Source of the DNA: Cyanobacteria bacterium OH_PDB_230
GTDB lineage: Bacteria; Cyanobacteriota; Vampirovibrionia; Gastranaerophilales; Gastranaerophilaceae
Assembly: GCA_023421795.1 (NCBI GenBank)
Contig: JAEZSO010000003.1
Span: 124,001 to 188,000 of the forward strand
Length of the DNA stretch: 64,000 nucleotides
Direction of reading: 5' to 3'
The notes under the pieces were generated by a model, which was given only the letters and a program-made list of their open reading frames with translations, searched no databases and was not told the origin of the DNA. Position 1 is the stretch's first letter; each line of letters starts with the position of its first letter. Shown here one piece after another: positions 1 through 7,932 of the stretch. The translations under genes and the position numbers were made by a program.

Positions 1-650
1 TGTCCATATTTCTGTTTTAGTCTTTCGACAAGAGCTTTCTTCTCAGGATCTTCGGAATAAAACATGTCTGCGTAAATATTCACACCGTCTTTTACTATAG
101 GAGAAGTTGAAGATTTAAATGCATCAGGATAATTTTTTAAAAAATATTTATGCGCAAGAACGTTGAGTGCCAGATTGTCAATTTCTTCCTGGACGGAATT
201 GTATGAATCTTTATCTTTTGTATGCCCTGACTCGTGCAAAATTGCTTCTGCTATAGCAAATATTACAGCGGGATCTTGAGAGCCGGAATACTTATTGCTT
301 AGAATAATAACATTGTCTTTGTTGTTATATTGTGCAAAGACGCCTTTAACAGCCGTTTTGTCAAATTTGATTTTAGTCCCGTTTGCACTTAAATAATTAA
401 TTACTTCTTTGCCTGATTTAAAAGATAACTTTGCTCCAAGAGAATTTATATAGGCAATATCATCACTTTCAAATTCCACTTTAGAAAGTTCAACTAATGC
501 TTTTAAAATAGTTTTGTCATGTATTTTTGGAAATAATTCATGCATCGCTTCTTCAGAAGTCAACTTATGAGGCTGCTGACTTCCCCTCACTTTTATAGCT
601 GGCAGTGAATTCTGCTCGAAACAGCTAAATATTGGAGGAATTCTGCTCAT
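1..650 (-). CDS. HExxH zincin-like protein, 3' end cut by window
   Basis: Reading the minus strand from the ATG at 650 gives an open frame to the window edge (about 216 residues seen, C-terminus missing). It contains H139-E-S-G-H143, the zinc-binding HExxH motif of gluzincin peptidases, followed about 12 residues later by an acidic stretch and a hydrophobic helix (EEIDNLALNVLA) that could supply the third zinc ligand, a spacing seen in M78/ImmA-IrrE-type peptidases. There is no signal peptide. The start overlaps the stop of the upstream regulator gene as TAATG, so the two are almost certainly translationally coupled. The peptidase role is inferred from the motif only; the substrate is unknown. 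Confidence 0.75.
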   Translation of the reverse strand, partial: MSRIPPIFSCFEQNSLPAIKVRGSQQPHKLTSEEAMHELFPKIHDKTILKALVELSKVEFESDDIAYINSLGAKLSFKSGKEVINYLSANGTKIKFDKTAVKGVFAQYNNKDNVIILSNKYSGSQDPAVIFAIAEAILHESGHTKDKDSYNSVQEEIDNLALNVLAHKYFLKNYPDAFKSSTSPIVKDGVNIYADMFYSEDPEKKALVERLKQKYG

Positions 651-1801
651 TAGTTGCTATAAACTTTTACGTAACTTAGATTTACTGACAACCATTTGAA
701 GGCTTGTTTTTCAGTTCCTTCAGGGATATCAGTCACAAAAGTCCCGCCATATCTGCCTCTTCCGAATTGTACGATGCCTAGTCTTGAGATGTTTTGGAGG
801 GCTTTTCTTATGGTATTTGTGCTGACGTCCAATTGAGTCGACAATTCTTCCATTGAAGGTAATTTTTCGCCGATGTCATAGTTATCTCTAATCATGTCTC
901 TAATATAATTTTCAACTTTTTGATAGCTGTAAAATGCCGCATCTTCTGCTTTTGCGAATATAGAGGTTTCTTTTAAGGGCTGTAAAGTATTTGCATTAGG
1001 CATTTTAATTATTACAGTGCCGTATCTTCCTCTTCTTGCAAGCAAAATTCCGTCTGATATCAGTTGTTTCATCGCATCATGTACCGTTTTTACGCTTACG
1101 TTTAAAATTTCCGCCAATTCATAGTGTGCAGGAAGTCTATCCGATACTTTTAAATTTTCAGAAATGTAATTTTTTAAATCTTCCGCTACCTTATTTACAA
1201 GGGTGTCAGAATTTAGTTTGTTATCAAGAGCCATTTCTTCTTCTGTCAGAACTGGAATCTGTTTCAAAATCCAATTTGCATCGTTACCTCGAGTCAACCT
1301 TGATTCTAAAACTCCGGTTCCGCATAAATATTCATAGGCAAGCCTTGTGGTATTTGCAGATGCACCAAGGATTTCTGAAATCTTACGAGAAGATGGGACT
1401 GTTTGGTTTATTTTAATGTTTTTTTCTAAAATTAATTGTTTTATTTTAACTACGATTTTTTCCCTTTTGGAGGTGAGTTTTCTAACAGAAGAATCGTCAC
1501 CGTTTTTGTCGGCAATCATAGTTCCTATTCTTTGTTTTGATACAAGGTAACCTTTGTCTTCGACATATCTTATTGCATTTTGCACCGTGCCTACACTTAC
1601 TCCCAGATAATTAGAAAGTATGTTTTTTTGAGGCAACAAATTGTTAGGTACAATTTTTTTGCTGGCTAAAGATGATTCAATCCAATCAGTAAGCCACTTT
1701 TCTATCAAAATGTCTTTTGATTCATAAGACCCTTTAAAGTCCGGTATCTGTTTAGGCATTTCAGATATATCAATACGTCTATTATTGTTGTTATTTGGCA
1801 T
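650..1801 (-). CDS. Regulator with four tandem GntR-type winged helices
   Basis: Cytoplasmic DNA-binding protein of 383 residues. Four successive units of about 68 residues, near 29-97, 112-180, 201-266 and 290-358, each match the GntR winged-helix pattern: a helix, a basic LP.(S)..L...L.VS..T+R.A recognition region, then a GI/GYL..R.G.G wing. Normal GntR regulators have one such domain plus an effector-binding domain; here no effector domain is visible. The ATG start follows an AGGTAAC-like site (minus strand, 1802-1812). The stop overlaps the start of a zincin gene. Upstream lie two copies of a putative small RNA unit. DNA target and ligand are unknown. Confidence 0.85.
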   Translation of the reverse strand: MPNNNNNRRIDISEMPKQIPDFKGSYESKDILIEKWLTDWIESSLASKKIVPNNLLPQKNILSNYLGVSVGTVQNAIRYVEDKGYLVSKQRIGTMIADKNGDDSSVRKLTSKREKIVVKIKQLILEKNIKINQTVPSSRKISEILGASANTTRLAYEYLCGTGVLESRLTRGNDANWILKQIPVLTEEEMALDNKLNSDTLVNKVAEDLKNYISENLKVSDRLPAHYELAEILNVSVKTVHDAMKQLISDGILLARRGRYGTVIIKMPNANTLQPLKETSIFAKAEDAAFYSYQKVENYIRDMIRDNYDIGEKLPSMEELSTQLDVSTNTIRKALQNISRLGIVQFGRGRYGGTFVTDIPEGTEKQAFKWLSVNLSYVKVYSN

Positions 1802-1912
1802 GTTACCTCCGCCGACACTTCCTTATATTCTTTTATTATAAATAAACAAGTAAAAATTTTTTGTTATTTTTACACTTTATATTAATCTTTTGTTACTTTA
1901 TATAAAAAATAA

Positions 1913-2086
1913 GCAAAAAAAATGTTTGCTTTTGCGCAAACATCAAATAAACACGAGGATATTAAGAGAGAGAGAGTTTAACCTTGTTTAAATCATTAAT
2001 TTTAAGTAAAAGTATTAATGATTAGCTTTTATTTTTTGAAGTATTATTACCCCTTATAAAATTCTGATTCCCTATGTTTATATAAA
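1913..2086 (-). ncRNA. Candidate small RNA unit, copy 1
   Basis: This ~174-bp segment is nearly identical to 2166-2338 (two substitutions or so and one indel). Read on the minus strand it has the parts of a small-RNA gene: a TATAAA-like -10 box (2082-2077), a 10-bp perfect hairpin (arms 2014-2023 and 1991-2000, 13-nt loop), an unpaired CU-rich stretch (complement of 1965-1976) and a UCCUC tract, then an intrinsic terminator (1942-1915). No ORF or Shine-Dalgarno site of note is present. The -35 region is weak. Transcription from about 2070 to 1914 is inferred. Confidence 0.55.
1915..1942 (-). terminator. Intrinsic terminator of small RNA copy 1
   Basis: On the minus strand a 7-bp stem (TGTTTGC/GCAAACA, 6-nt loop) is followed directly by eight T residues. 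Confidence 0.7.
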
Positions 2087-2165
2087 GTATTTTGACCTCA
2101 AATAATTGCCTTTTTGTAAAAAACAACTTTACATTTCTAAAAACTCTTATCCAGCAAGGTTTTGC

Positions 2166-2338
2166 GCAAAAAAAATGTTTGCTTTTGCGCAAACATCAAA
2201 TAAACACGAGGATATTAAGAGAGAGAGAGTTTAACCTTGTTTAAATCATTAATTTCAAGTAAAAGTATTAATGATTAGCTTTTATTCTTTGAAGTATTAT
2301 TACCCCTTTTAAAATTCGATTCCCTATGTTTATATAAA
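2166..2338 (-). ncRNA. Candidate small RNA unit, copy 2
   Basis: Second copy of the unit at 1913-2086, offset by 253 bp. The hairpin arms (2244-2253 and 2267-2276) and the terminator hairpin are preserved exactly, the main change being in the loop (TTTAAG to TTCAAG). The -10-like TATAAA at 2334-2329 is also kept, and the flanking GGCAATT.TTTG stretch upstream on the minus strand is partly conserved outside the repeat core. Each copy therefore appears to be a separate transcription unit. Confidence 0.55.
2168..2195 (-). terminator. Intrinsic terminator of small RNA copy 2
   Basis: Same 7-bp hairpin followed by a run of eight T on the minus strand as in copy 1. It may also end transcription from the 2462-3868 gene. 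Confidence 0.7.
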
Positions 2339-2461
2339 CGATTTTTTGCACAAAGAATTGCCCGGCCGCATAGAAAAAGGTTAAGTTTTGTTAACCTGCG
2401 GGTGAAATCATTAGAGTGCCAAGGACTTATGATTTTGGCAATAACGCGTATGATTTTTTAA

Positions 2462-3868
2462 TTATGCAGCAGTTTGCGGTTGAATTGATGTCTCAGGTTG
2501 AGCTTGTTGAAGTTGAGGCGTTTCTTTAGCCTGCTTATACATAGTTAAAACTTCTCTCCAGCTGTCGACAAATTCAACGTCTTCTTTTAAAACTTCTTTT
2601 GGCAGGCCGGCATGGTGAATCAACGGAATAAGTTCGTCAGCGGCCCATTTTATCGGCTCAGATTTGTTGTCATCTGTGTCATTACAGATAAAAATCAACT
2701 TTCCGTCGGCAGATTTTTCAGCGCCTATTATAGTTATTTCATGCCCGTTTATAACTCTTTTGTCGGCATCCAGTTGAGTATATCCGATAATTATATTGTT
2801 GTTAGTTTTTAATGCGTCTAAAATGTGTTTTTCTACCGTTTTAAAATCAGCTTCATAACCGGTTAAAATACCTTGATCATCTAATATTTGATATGTAACA
2901 GAAACTTTGGGCTTACCTTGAGCGACTTCTTCTGCAAAGTTCTTTTCAATGTCAGTTAATCCCCTGTTGTCAGGGTTGTATTTTCCTGTTCTTGTATCAG
3001 TCAATGAATCATAAGTATTCTGTGAGCCGATGTTCATAAGGGTGGATTGCATTAAAACGTCGACTAATGATCTTTCATCAGGATCTTTGTATGAATTTTG
3101 AATCCTTGCTCTTATAATTGCATTTCTGTCAGGTTCAAGAGTCAATTCGACATCTTCCCAGTTTTCTAATTTATATTTCATGTTGAATTCGTTCAGCATC
3201 CATATAGCATCAACTGTATTAGGAGCAATGTCAGACAATTTGATTTTTTTAGTTACTGAATATTTTTCAGAAGAAAGACCAGCCGACATTCTTGCAAATT
3301 CAGCAGGCATTTTGCTGGCTAAATTAAACTCTATGCTTGTTGCTACACAGCTGGCAGATCTTACGTTAAGATCTTCGGGTTTTATGTCTTTTGGTTTGAC
3401 ATAGTTGACTATGTCTCCAACTATATTGCTAGGGACATCTCCGAAAGCCTGAGTGATGGTGTAGGGATTTGCTATAGCTTTAACTGTTTCACCTAAAACA
3501 TTTTTTGTGCTTAATCCTTGTATTCTTGGCTCTGTAGCTATTTTGTACAAGTTGTCCAATACAGTGGATTTATCGTTGGAGTTTGCATCTAAAAGTACGC
3601 CTGTTTTAAGCATAGCGTTGATTAACGATTTCGTCTGTCCATCAGCTTTCTTGAGCACGGCATTATATTTGTTTTTTTCTTCAGGGGTTTGTAAAGTGGC
3701 GCTGAAAGACGGTCTATAAGCTCTAATATTCTCCGCGGAATAGTTTACAGGAGCATTCGCAGTTGAAGAAATAGGAACAGCAACGTTTGCTTTAGCTTTA
3801 GCTTCTAACGTTGCCCTATTAGAATTATTTAAATTATTAACTTGTAATATATTCATACTAAGCTTCAC
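2462..3868 (-). CDS. Papain/C39-like cysteine protease-fold protein
   Basis: 468 residues, not assigned to a named family with certainty. The N-terminal ~60 residues are Ala/Asn-rich and probably disordered, ending in RPSFSA. A later region has the order Cys174 (SASCVATS), His376 (NGHEITIIG) and Asn396/Asp397 (ICNDTDD), which fits a papain-like or C39-like catalytic triad, with strands typical of that fold around the His. The GTG start at 3868 has AAGGGG about 5 nt upstream; an in-frame ATG 12 nt later is the alternative. No signal peptide or membrane segment is seen. Peptidase or transglutaminase-like function is inference. Confidence 0.7.
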   Translation of the reverse strand: MKLSMNILQVNNLNNSNRATLEAKAKANVAVPISSTANAPVNYSAENIRAYRPSFSATLQTPEEKNKYNAVLKKADGQTKSLINAMLKTGVLLDANSNDKSTVLDNLYKIATEPRIQGLSTKNVLGETVKAIANPYTITQAFGDVPSNIVGDIVNYVKPKDIKPEDLNVRSASCVATSIEFNLASKMPAEFARMSAGLSSEKYSVTKKIKLSDIAPNTVDAIWMLNEFNMKYKLENWEDVELTLEPDRNAIIRARIQNSYKDPDERSLVDVLMQSTLMNIGSQNTYDSLTDTRTGKYNPDNRGLTDIEKNFAEEVAQGKPKVSVTYQILDDQGILTGYEADFKTVEKHILDALKTNNNIIIGYTQLDADKRVINGHEITIIGAEKSADGKLIFICNDTDDNKSEPIKWAADELIPLIHHAGLPKEVLKEDVEFVDSWREVLTMYKQAKETPQLQQAQPETSIQPQTAA

Positions 3869-4088
3869 TTGCCCCTTAATAATCTAAAAACCTAAAAGGT
3901 ATTAAAATTGCGTCTTAAAAATCTCTTATAAATTACTATAAAAATCAGGCTCCATATAATAAACAATTATAGCAAGTTTTTGGGACGGACCGATATATTA
4001 CAGATTGTAACAAATAAATGCCTTCTTGAAATAGAGCCTCAAAAAATGTTTTTTAAAGTATATAACAAGTATATAAAAAGGAGATAAC

Positions 4089-5057
4089 ATGTCTACTTTT
4101 TCCGTAACCAGAGCAGCTAATGGACAAATCTTATTATCATTTAAAGATCTTAATAATTATAATGTAGGATCAGTTGGTACTTTTACAGGTGATATGACCT
4201 TTTCAGTAGGCCAAACTTCAGGCTCTTCAAAAGAAACTGTTATACAAATAGCACAAACTGATGATGATGGTAGCCTTGTATTTGAAGCAACAAATGCAAA
4301 AAACAGCTTGGAATTTTCCGGACACAGCATTGATGCTTCAATTAAAAATCAAGATTCAACACCTTATAACATAAGCTGGAAAGCTAACAACAGTACTTTT
4401 GATTCTTCTAAATCAGGTGCATCGGTTATATTTGAAGGTGACAAAGACAGCTATAACAACTATATAAAACTTGGTAATGCTGCAAGTAAAACTCTTGGTA
4501 AATTCGATAACTTAATTTTTGATAACGGAAAAGATAATATTTACGTTTCATCAGAAAAATCTACGAATAGAGTAGAAACAAGTGAGACAAGTAAAGGAGC
4601 TGTAGTTGCAACAGGTAACGGCGAAAACGAATTCTATATAGGCGGAACCCTAGGCGCATTTATCGGTGGCAAAGGTAATGATACTTTCTTTACAAATAAA
4701 GCGACAGCTAACAAAAACATGATGGTCGGCGGAGATGGAGCTGACAAACTTACCGACTATGCTAAAAATTCATTGTTCATAGGTGGTGCCGGAGTAGATA
4801 CGGCTAATATGTATGGAAATAACGGCATTGCGAATTTAGGATTTAATGAAAAAGGTATATTTGATTGGACTTATGGTACAGGAAACAGCGTGTTTACTGG
4901 AGAATCTCAAACAGATTCAACCGGAAAAGTCTATAGCTATAAAGAGACACTAGCTCAGCATGGCTGGAGTCGAGCAAGTTATTTAAATGAATCAAACATA
5001 ATAAACAATCCTTATTATAGTTTGATTAAAGGCAAAATTGAGGAGTCGTTGGGATAA
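4089..5057 (+). CDS. RTX-like calcium-binding repeat protein
   Basis: 322 residues, acidic, rich in Gly, Asn, Asp and Ser. Around residues 175-240 there are degenerate RTX-type nonapeptides (GGKGNDTF, GGDGADKL, GGAGVDTA), the calcium-binding beta-roll repeats of type I-secreted proteins. No Sec signal peptide is visible, which suits type I secretion through an uncleaved C-terminal signal, but no ABC exporter genes lie in the window. AAGGAG sits 7 nt before the ATG. A hairpin follows the stop codon. Function beyond calcium binding and possible surface location is unknown. Confidence 0.75.
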   Translation: MSTFSVTRAANGQILLSFKDLNNYNVGSVGTFTGDMTFSVGQTSGSSKETVIQIAQTDDDGSLVFEATNAKNSLEFSGHSIDASIKNQDSTPYNISWKANNSTFDSSKSGASVIFEGDKDSYNNYIKLGNAASKTLGKFDNLIFDNGKDNIYVSSEKSTNRVETSETSKGAVVATGNGENEFYIGGTLGAFIGGKGNDTFFTNKATANKNMMVGGDGADKLTDYAKNSLFIGGAGVDTANMYGNNGIANLGFNEKGIFDWTYGTGNSVFTGESQTDSTGKVYSYKETLAQHGWSRASYLNESNIINNPYYSLIKGKIEESLG

Positions 5058-5063
5058 CGCACA

Positions 5064-5090
5064 AAGAGCACCTATTAGGTGCTCTTAAAT
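5064..5090 (+). terminator. Hairpin between convergent genes
   Basis: Perfect 10-bp stem (AAGAGCACCT/AGGTGCTCTT) with a 3-nt loop and then AAATTTT. It lies between the RTX-like gene and the DUF1796 gene and can act in either direction, though the U-tract is weak. Confidence 0.65.
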
Positions 5091-5091
5091 T

Positions 5092-5841
5092 TTATAGATA
5101 AATTGTAAGGTTAAAATTAAACTTCTTTTTTATTAGGCTTTTGCATTTATTTATTATGTTTTTTTCAAATTTCTTGCCCGCTTTTGACTTATAAAAAGAA
5201 GCATCATAAAGATTTACATCTTCAGACGGAAGAGTGAGTTTCAGCACATTTATTTCAGGTGCAAAATCTTTTATTATATCCGCGCAGTCGATAATCAATA
5301 ATTCAAAAGGCTTTCCATTTCTTTTCTCTTTTAAGACGTTATATAAGTTAGTAGAATCCTCTCCTACCGAGGGTGTTTTTAAAAACTGAATAAACAAAAC
5401 TGGGCGATCTGAGTCCATTATTTTAGAAAAATTTTCAATTCTTTTTGTGTATTTTTCTATCAATAAATCCTTATCTTCAGGGCCAAACCCTGTTTCGTGG
5501 CTGAAATTTATTTTTGTATAGTTGTCCCAGCAGTTTATATTTTCGATGTATCTCATATCCGAGAAAAAACCGTCAAAGTTATTTTTTATGAATTCAGTGA
5601 CAAAAACAGCTTCGTGAAACCAGGCTAAGTCGAAAGGCAAGGAGAGTTCGCCGTCGGCTTTGGTCTTTTTTAATTTGTGTCTTGTAAGAATGGTTTTGGG
5701 ATAGCAGCTTGTGCCTAATGAAACTATCTCATAAGGTTGAATTGCCGATTTATTGTAATGATCTTTAATTTTTAAGTATGAATCTTTACTTAAAAAAAGT
5801 TTCAAAGGACGGAAAAACATTCTTGGCAATTTACCCAACAA
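5092..5841 (-). CDS. DUF1796 family (papain-like fold) protein
   Basis: 249 residues. The sequence IVSLGTSC near residue 43, followed by a region with LPFDLAWF and then long helices, is the pattern of the DUF1796 'putative papain-like cysteine peptidase' family, often found beside cell-surface glycosylation genes. The gene overlaps the upstream radical SAM gene by 11 bp. The TTG start at 5841 is supported by an AGGAAG site about 8 nt upstream inside that gene; ATG 5820 is an alternative without a good ribosome site. The overlap argues for co-expression with the radical SAM enzyme. The biochemical role is unknown. Confidence 0.75.
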   Translation of the reverse strand: MLGKLPRMFFRPLKLFLSKDSYLKIKDHYNKSAIQPYEIVSLGTSCYPKTILTRHKLKKTKADGELSLPFDLAWFHEAVFVTEFIKNNFDGFFSDMRYIENINCWDNYTKINFSHETGFGPEDKDLLIEKYTKRIENFSKIMDSDRPVLFIQFLKTPSVGEDSTNLYNVLKEKRNGKPFELLIIDCADIIKDFAPEINVLKLTLPSEDVNLYDASFYKSKAGKKFEKNIINKCKSLIKKKFNFNLTIYL

Positions 5842-6802
5842 TTTTATTTCTTCCTTCTTTTAAGCCTCTGGCTCTATCGTATAACTCCCAGCGCATACCT
5901 AGCTGATCCGCTCTTTTTATCACGTAATCAACAAGATAATTGTAAAATTCCGAAATAGTGGAGCGGTTGTTTTTGTACCAAACGTCTTCTATGTCAAGCG
6001 CTAGCCACTTGCCGCCTACTGCAACGGTTTGTTGGATCCATTTTTCTATTTCTTCAACGTTATCGTTAATATTTGGAATAATTATATATTTTGTCGTCAT
6101 CAAACCATGGCCTTCTTTATTGGCCTCGGCGTATCTTTTGAGATTTTCTACGACTTGATGGTATTGATCCACTTGTTTGATTTTTCTGTAAGTTTCGGGG
6201 CTGCCTGAATCGATGGAAACGACTACATTTAAACGCCCTTCTTTTATAGCTCTTTCAATAGCTGGACTGAATTTTATCCCTGAAGAGTGAATTCTCATAT
6301 TGTAAAAACCATTATCTGAAAGGATATTTATTAACTCTTCAAAATCTTCATATATAGTAGGTTCGCCGCCTCCAAAGGAAACTTCTCCCCCGGGTCTTAA
6401 TATTTTTCTTTCAACCATATCCTTTATAACGGGAACAACGTTGTAAGGAGTTAGTTTGCTGTAGTATTCTCTGTTTTGAACGGCGTAGCAGTATTGGCAT
6501 TTGCTGTTGCAAAGAACCCAATGGTTAAATTGAAGAAAATTGATGTAATTTTCTTCATCCCATTCTTTTTCTTCCAGAAATACGCATCCCAGGCATTGAG
6601 GAGATAAGTTGCCTTCTCTATGATTTTTTCTAAATTCTTGCTTTTTCTCGAATATAGAATCCCAATCGATTTTTTCGCCTTTGTATTTCGGCAGGAGAGT
6701 AATGCCTCCGCCGCCTGTATGACACGTAAAGCAACAAGTTTCAAGTCTTCTGTGCTCGAAATCGACCCCGTGTTCAATATATCTACAGCTTAGGTATTTC
6801 AC
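5831..6802 (-). CDS. Radical SAM enzyme with N-terminal SPASM-like domain (paralog 1)
   Basis: 323 residues. The radical SAM cluster motif C98-N-S-K-C102-Q-Y-C105 and the SAM-binding GGGEPT (144-149) mark a normal radical SAM core, but the N-terminal 80 residues contain C6, C23-C24, C27, a GGGG turn, Y.GE.IDW and P-x-C70-x-G-C73. That cysteine and GGG/IDW order is what SPASM domains show, yet SPASM normally follows the core. The C-terminus has no matching cysteine set. The GTG start follows AAGGGG. It is divergent from the four-gene array at 6955 and precedes the DUF1796 gene. Substrate unknown; peptide or surface-carbohydrate modification are possibilities. Confidence 0.9.
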   Translation of the reverse strand: MKYLSCRYIEHGVDFEHRRLETCCFTCHTGGGGITLLPKYKGEKIDWDSIFEKKQEFRKNHREGNLSPQCLGCVFLEEKEWDEENYINFLQFNHWVLCNSKCQYCYAVQNREYYSKLTPYNVVPVIKDMVERKILRPGGEVSFGGGEPTIYEDFEELINILSDNGFYNMRIHSSGIKFSPAIERAIKEGRLNVVVSIDSGSPETYRKIKQVDQYHQVVENLKRYAEANKEGHGLMTTKYIIIPNINDNVEEIEKWIQQTVAVGGKWLALDIEDVWYKNNRSTISEFYNYLVDYVIKRADQLGMRWELYDRARGLKEGRNKIVG

Positions 6803-6830
6803 TTAATTTTATCCCCTTAAACCTAATAAT

Positions 6831-6859
6831 AAGTTATCATCTAACTTTTTAATAGTCAA
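6831..6859 (-). promoter_or_regulatory. Promoter for the 6802-5092 gene pair
   Basis: On the minus strand TTGACT (6859-6854), a 17-bp spacer and TAACTT (6836-6831). The -35 is good and the -10 is moderate. It lies in the divergent region opposite the stronger promoter at 6893. Confidence 0.45.
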
Positions 6860-6892
6860 GGAATTCAAAACACTGTGAACATTATAAAAACC

Positions 6893-6921
6893 TTGTTAGA
6901 AAAAAGGATTAAGGATATAAT
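6893..6921 (+). promoter_or_regulatory. Strong promoter for the radical SAM array
   Basis: TTGTTA (6893-6898), a 17-bp spacer and a consensus TATAAT (6916-6921), giving a leader of about 27 nt before the TTG start at 6955. Confidence 0.75.
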
Positions 6922-6954
6922 ACAATTAGAGAGTAGAGGAATCGGAGCCAAGAG

Positions 6955-7923
6955 TTGAAGTACGTCAGTTGCAGACATATAGAACATGGTATAAGTTTTT
7001 TTTCCAATAGTGTGCAAATTTGCTGTATCAGCAGCCATGTTGGAGGCGGAAATATTCCTCAAATTGAAAATTATCAGGGTGAACAGATAGACTGGCAAAA
7101 ACTCTTTGAATTAAGAAGAGAAATGAGAGAGAACCATAAACAGGGCAAGATTCATCCTAAATGTGAAGGCTGCTACTATTTAAACAAACAAAAATGGAAT
7201 GACAATGATTATTTTGACGAGGTTTTAATCGGTCATTTTACTCATTGTAACTGTAAGTGTACGTATTGTTACACAGAAGCAGATAAAGAATTTTTCAATA
7301 CAAGACAATCCTACAACATTCTTCCGATAATCAAAGATATGATTGCCAAAAAAGCTCTTAACCCAAACGGGATAATAACTTTTGGAGGCGGAGAGCCTAC
7401 TATTCTTGAAGAGTTTGAAGAGCTTGTGAACCTGCTTCTTGATTTTGATATGAAAAATATCAGAATCCATTCTTCAGGCATAAAATACAGTCCAGCTATC
7501 GAAAAAGGATTGTATCACGGCAAAATTACCCTTATAACTTCAGTGGATTCAGGAGATCCAGATACATATTTTAAAATCAAACAGGTGCCTTGTTATGAAA
7601 AAGTTTGGGAAAACTTGCAAAGATACGCTTTGACAAATGGCCTGATAAGAACAAAATATGTAATAATACCGGGGGTTAATGATAGTCTGGAAGGAATAAA
7701 AAACTGGCTGATAAAAACATATGTATCCGGCATAAAACATATTGCATTTGATATAGAAGACAACTGGTTTAAGGAACACAGACACAATATTCCTCAGCAT
7801 ATATATGATTTAAGTGACTTTATCTGGGATAATCATTCAGATTACAACATAGAATCTTGTGAACTTTACGAAAGAGCCTCTAATCTAAGAAAAGATAGGC
7901 TGGATCGATTCCACTCAAGCTAG
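6955..7923 (+). CDS. Radical SAM enzyme with N-terminal SPASM-like domain (paralog 2)
   Basis: 322 residues, first gene of a four-gene operon. Its cysteines fall at exactly the same positions as in paralog 1: C6, C23-C24, C70 and C73 in the N-terminal domain and C98, C102, C105 for the SAM [4Fe-4S] cluster (CNCKCTYCY), then FGGGEPT. IEHG, GGG, Y.GE.IDW, KY.IIPG.ND and the C-terminal LYERA are shared with the other paralogs. The start is TTG at 6955 after an AGGAATCGGAG ribosome site. It begins the operon transcribed from the promoter at 6893. Substrate unknown. Confidence 0.9.
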   Translation: MKYVSCRHIEHGISFFSNSVQICCISSHVGGGNIPQIENYQGEQIDWQKLFELRREMRENHKQGKIHPKCEGCYYLNKQKWNDNDYFDEVLIGHFTHCNCKCTYCYTEADKEFFNTRQSYNILPIIKDMIAKKALNPNGIITFGGGEPTILEEFEELVNLLLDFDMKNIRIHSSGIKYSPAIEKGLYHGKITLITSVDSGDPDTYFKIKQVPCYEKVWENLQRYALTNGLIRTKYVIIPGVNDSLEGIKNWLIKTYVSGIKHIAFDIEDNWFKEHRHNIPQHIYDLSDFIWDNHSDYNIESCELYERASNLRKDRLDRFHSS

Positions 7924-7932
7924 GAGAGCTTA

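Noticed and set aside
1913..2338. Repeat pair as a CRISPR array or insertion sequence ends
   Set aside because: Only two copies, far too long for CRISPR repeats, in direct orientation, with no transposase between them.
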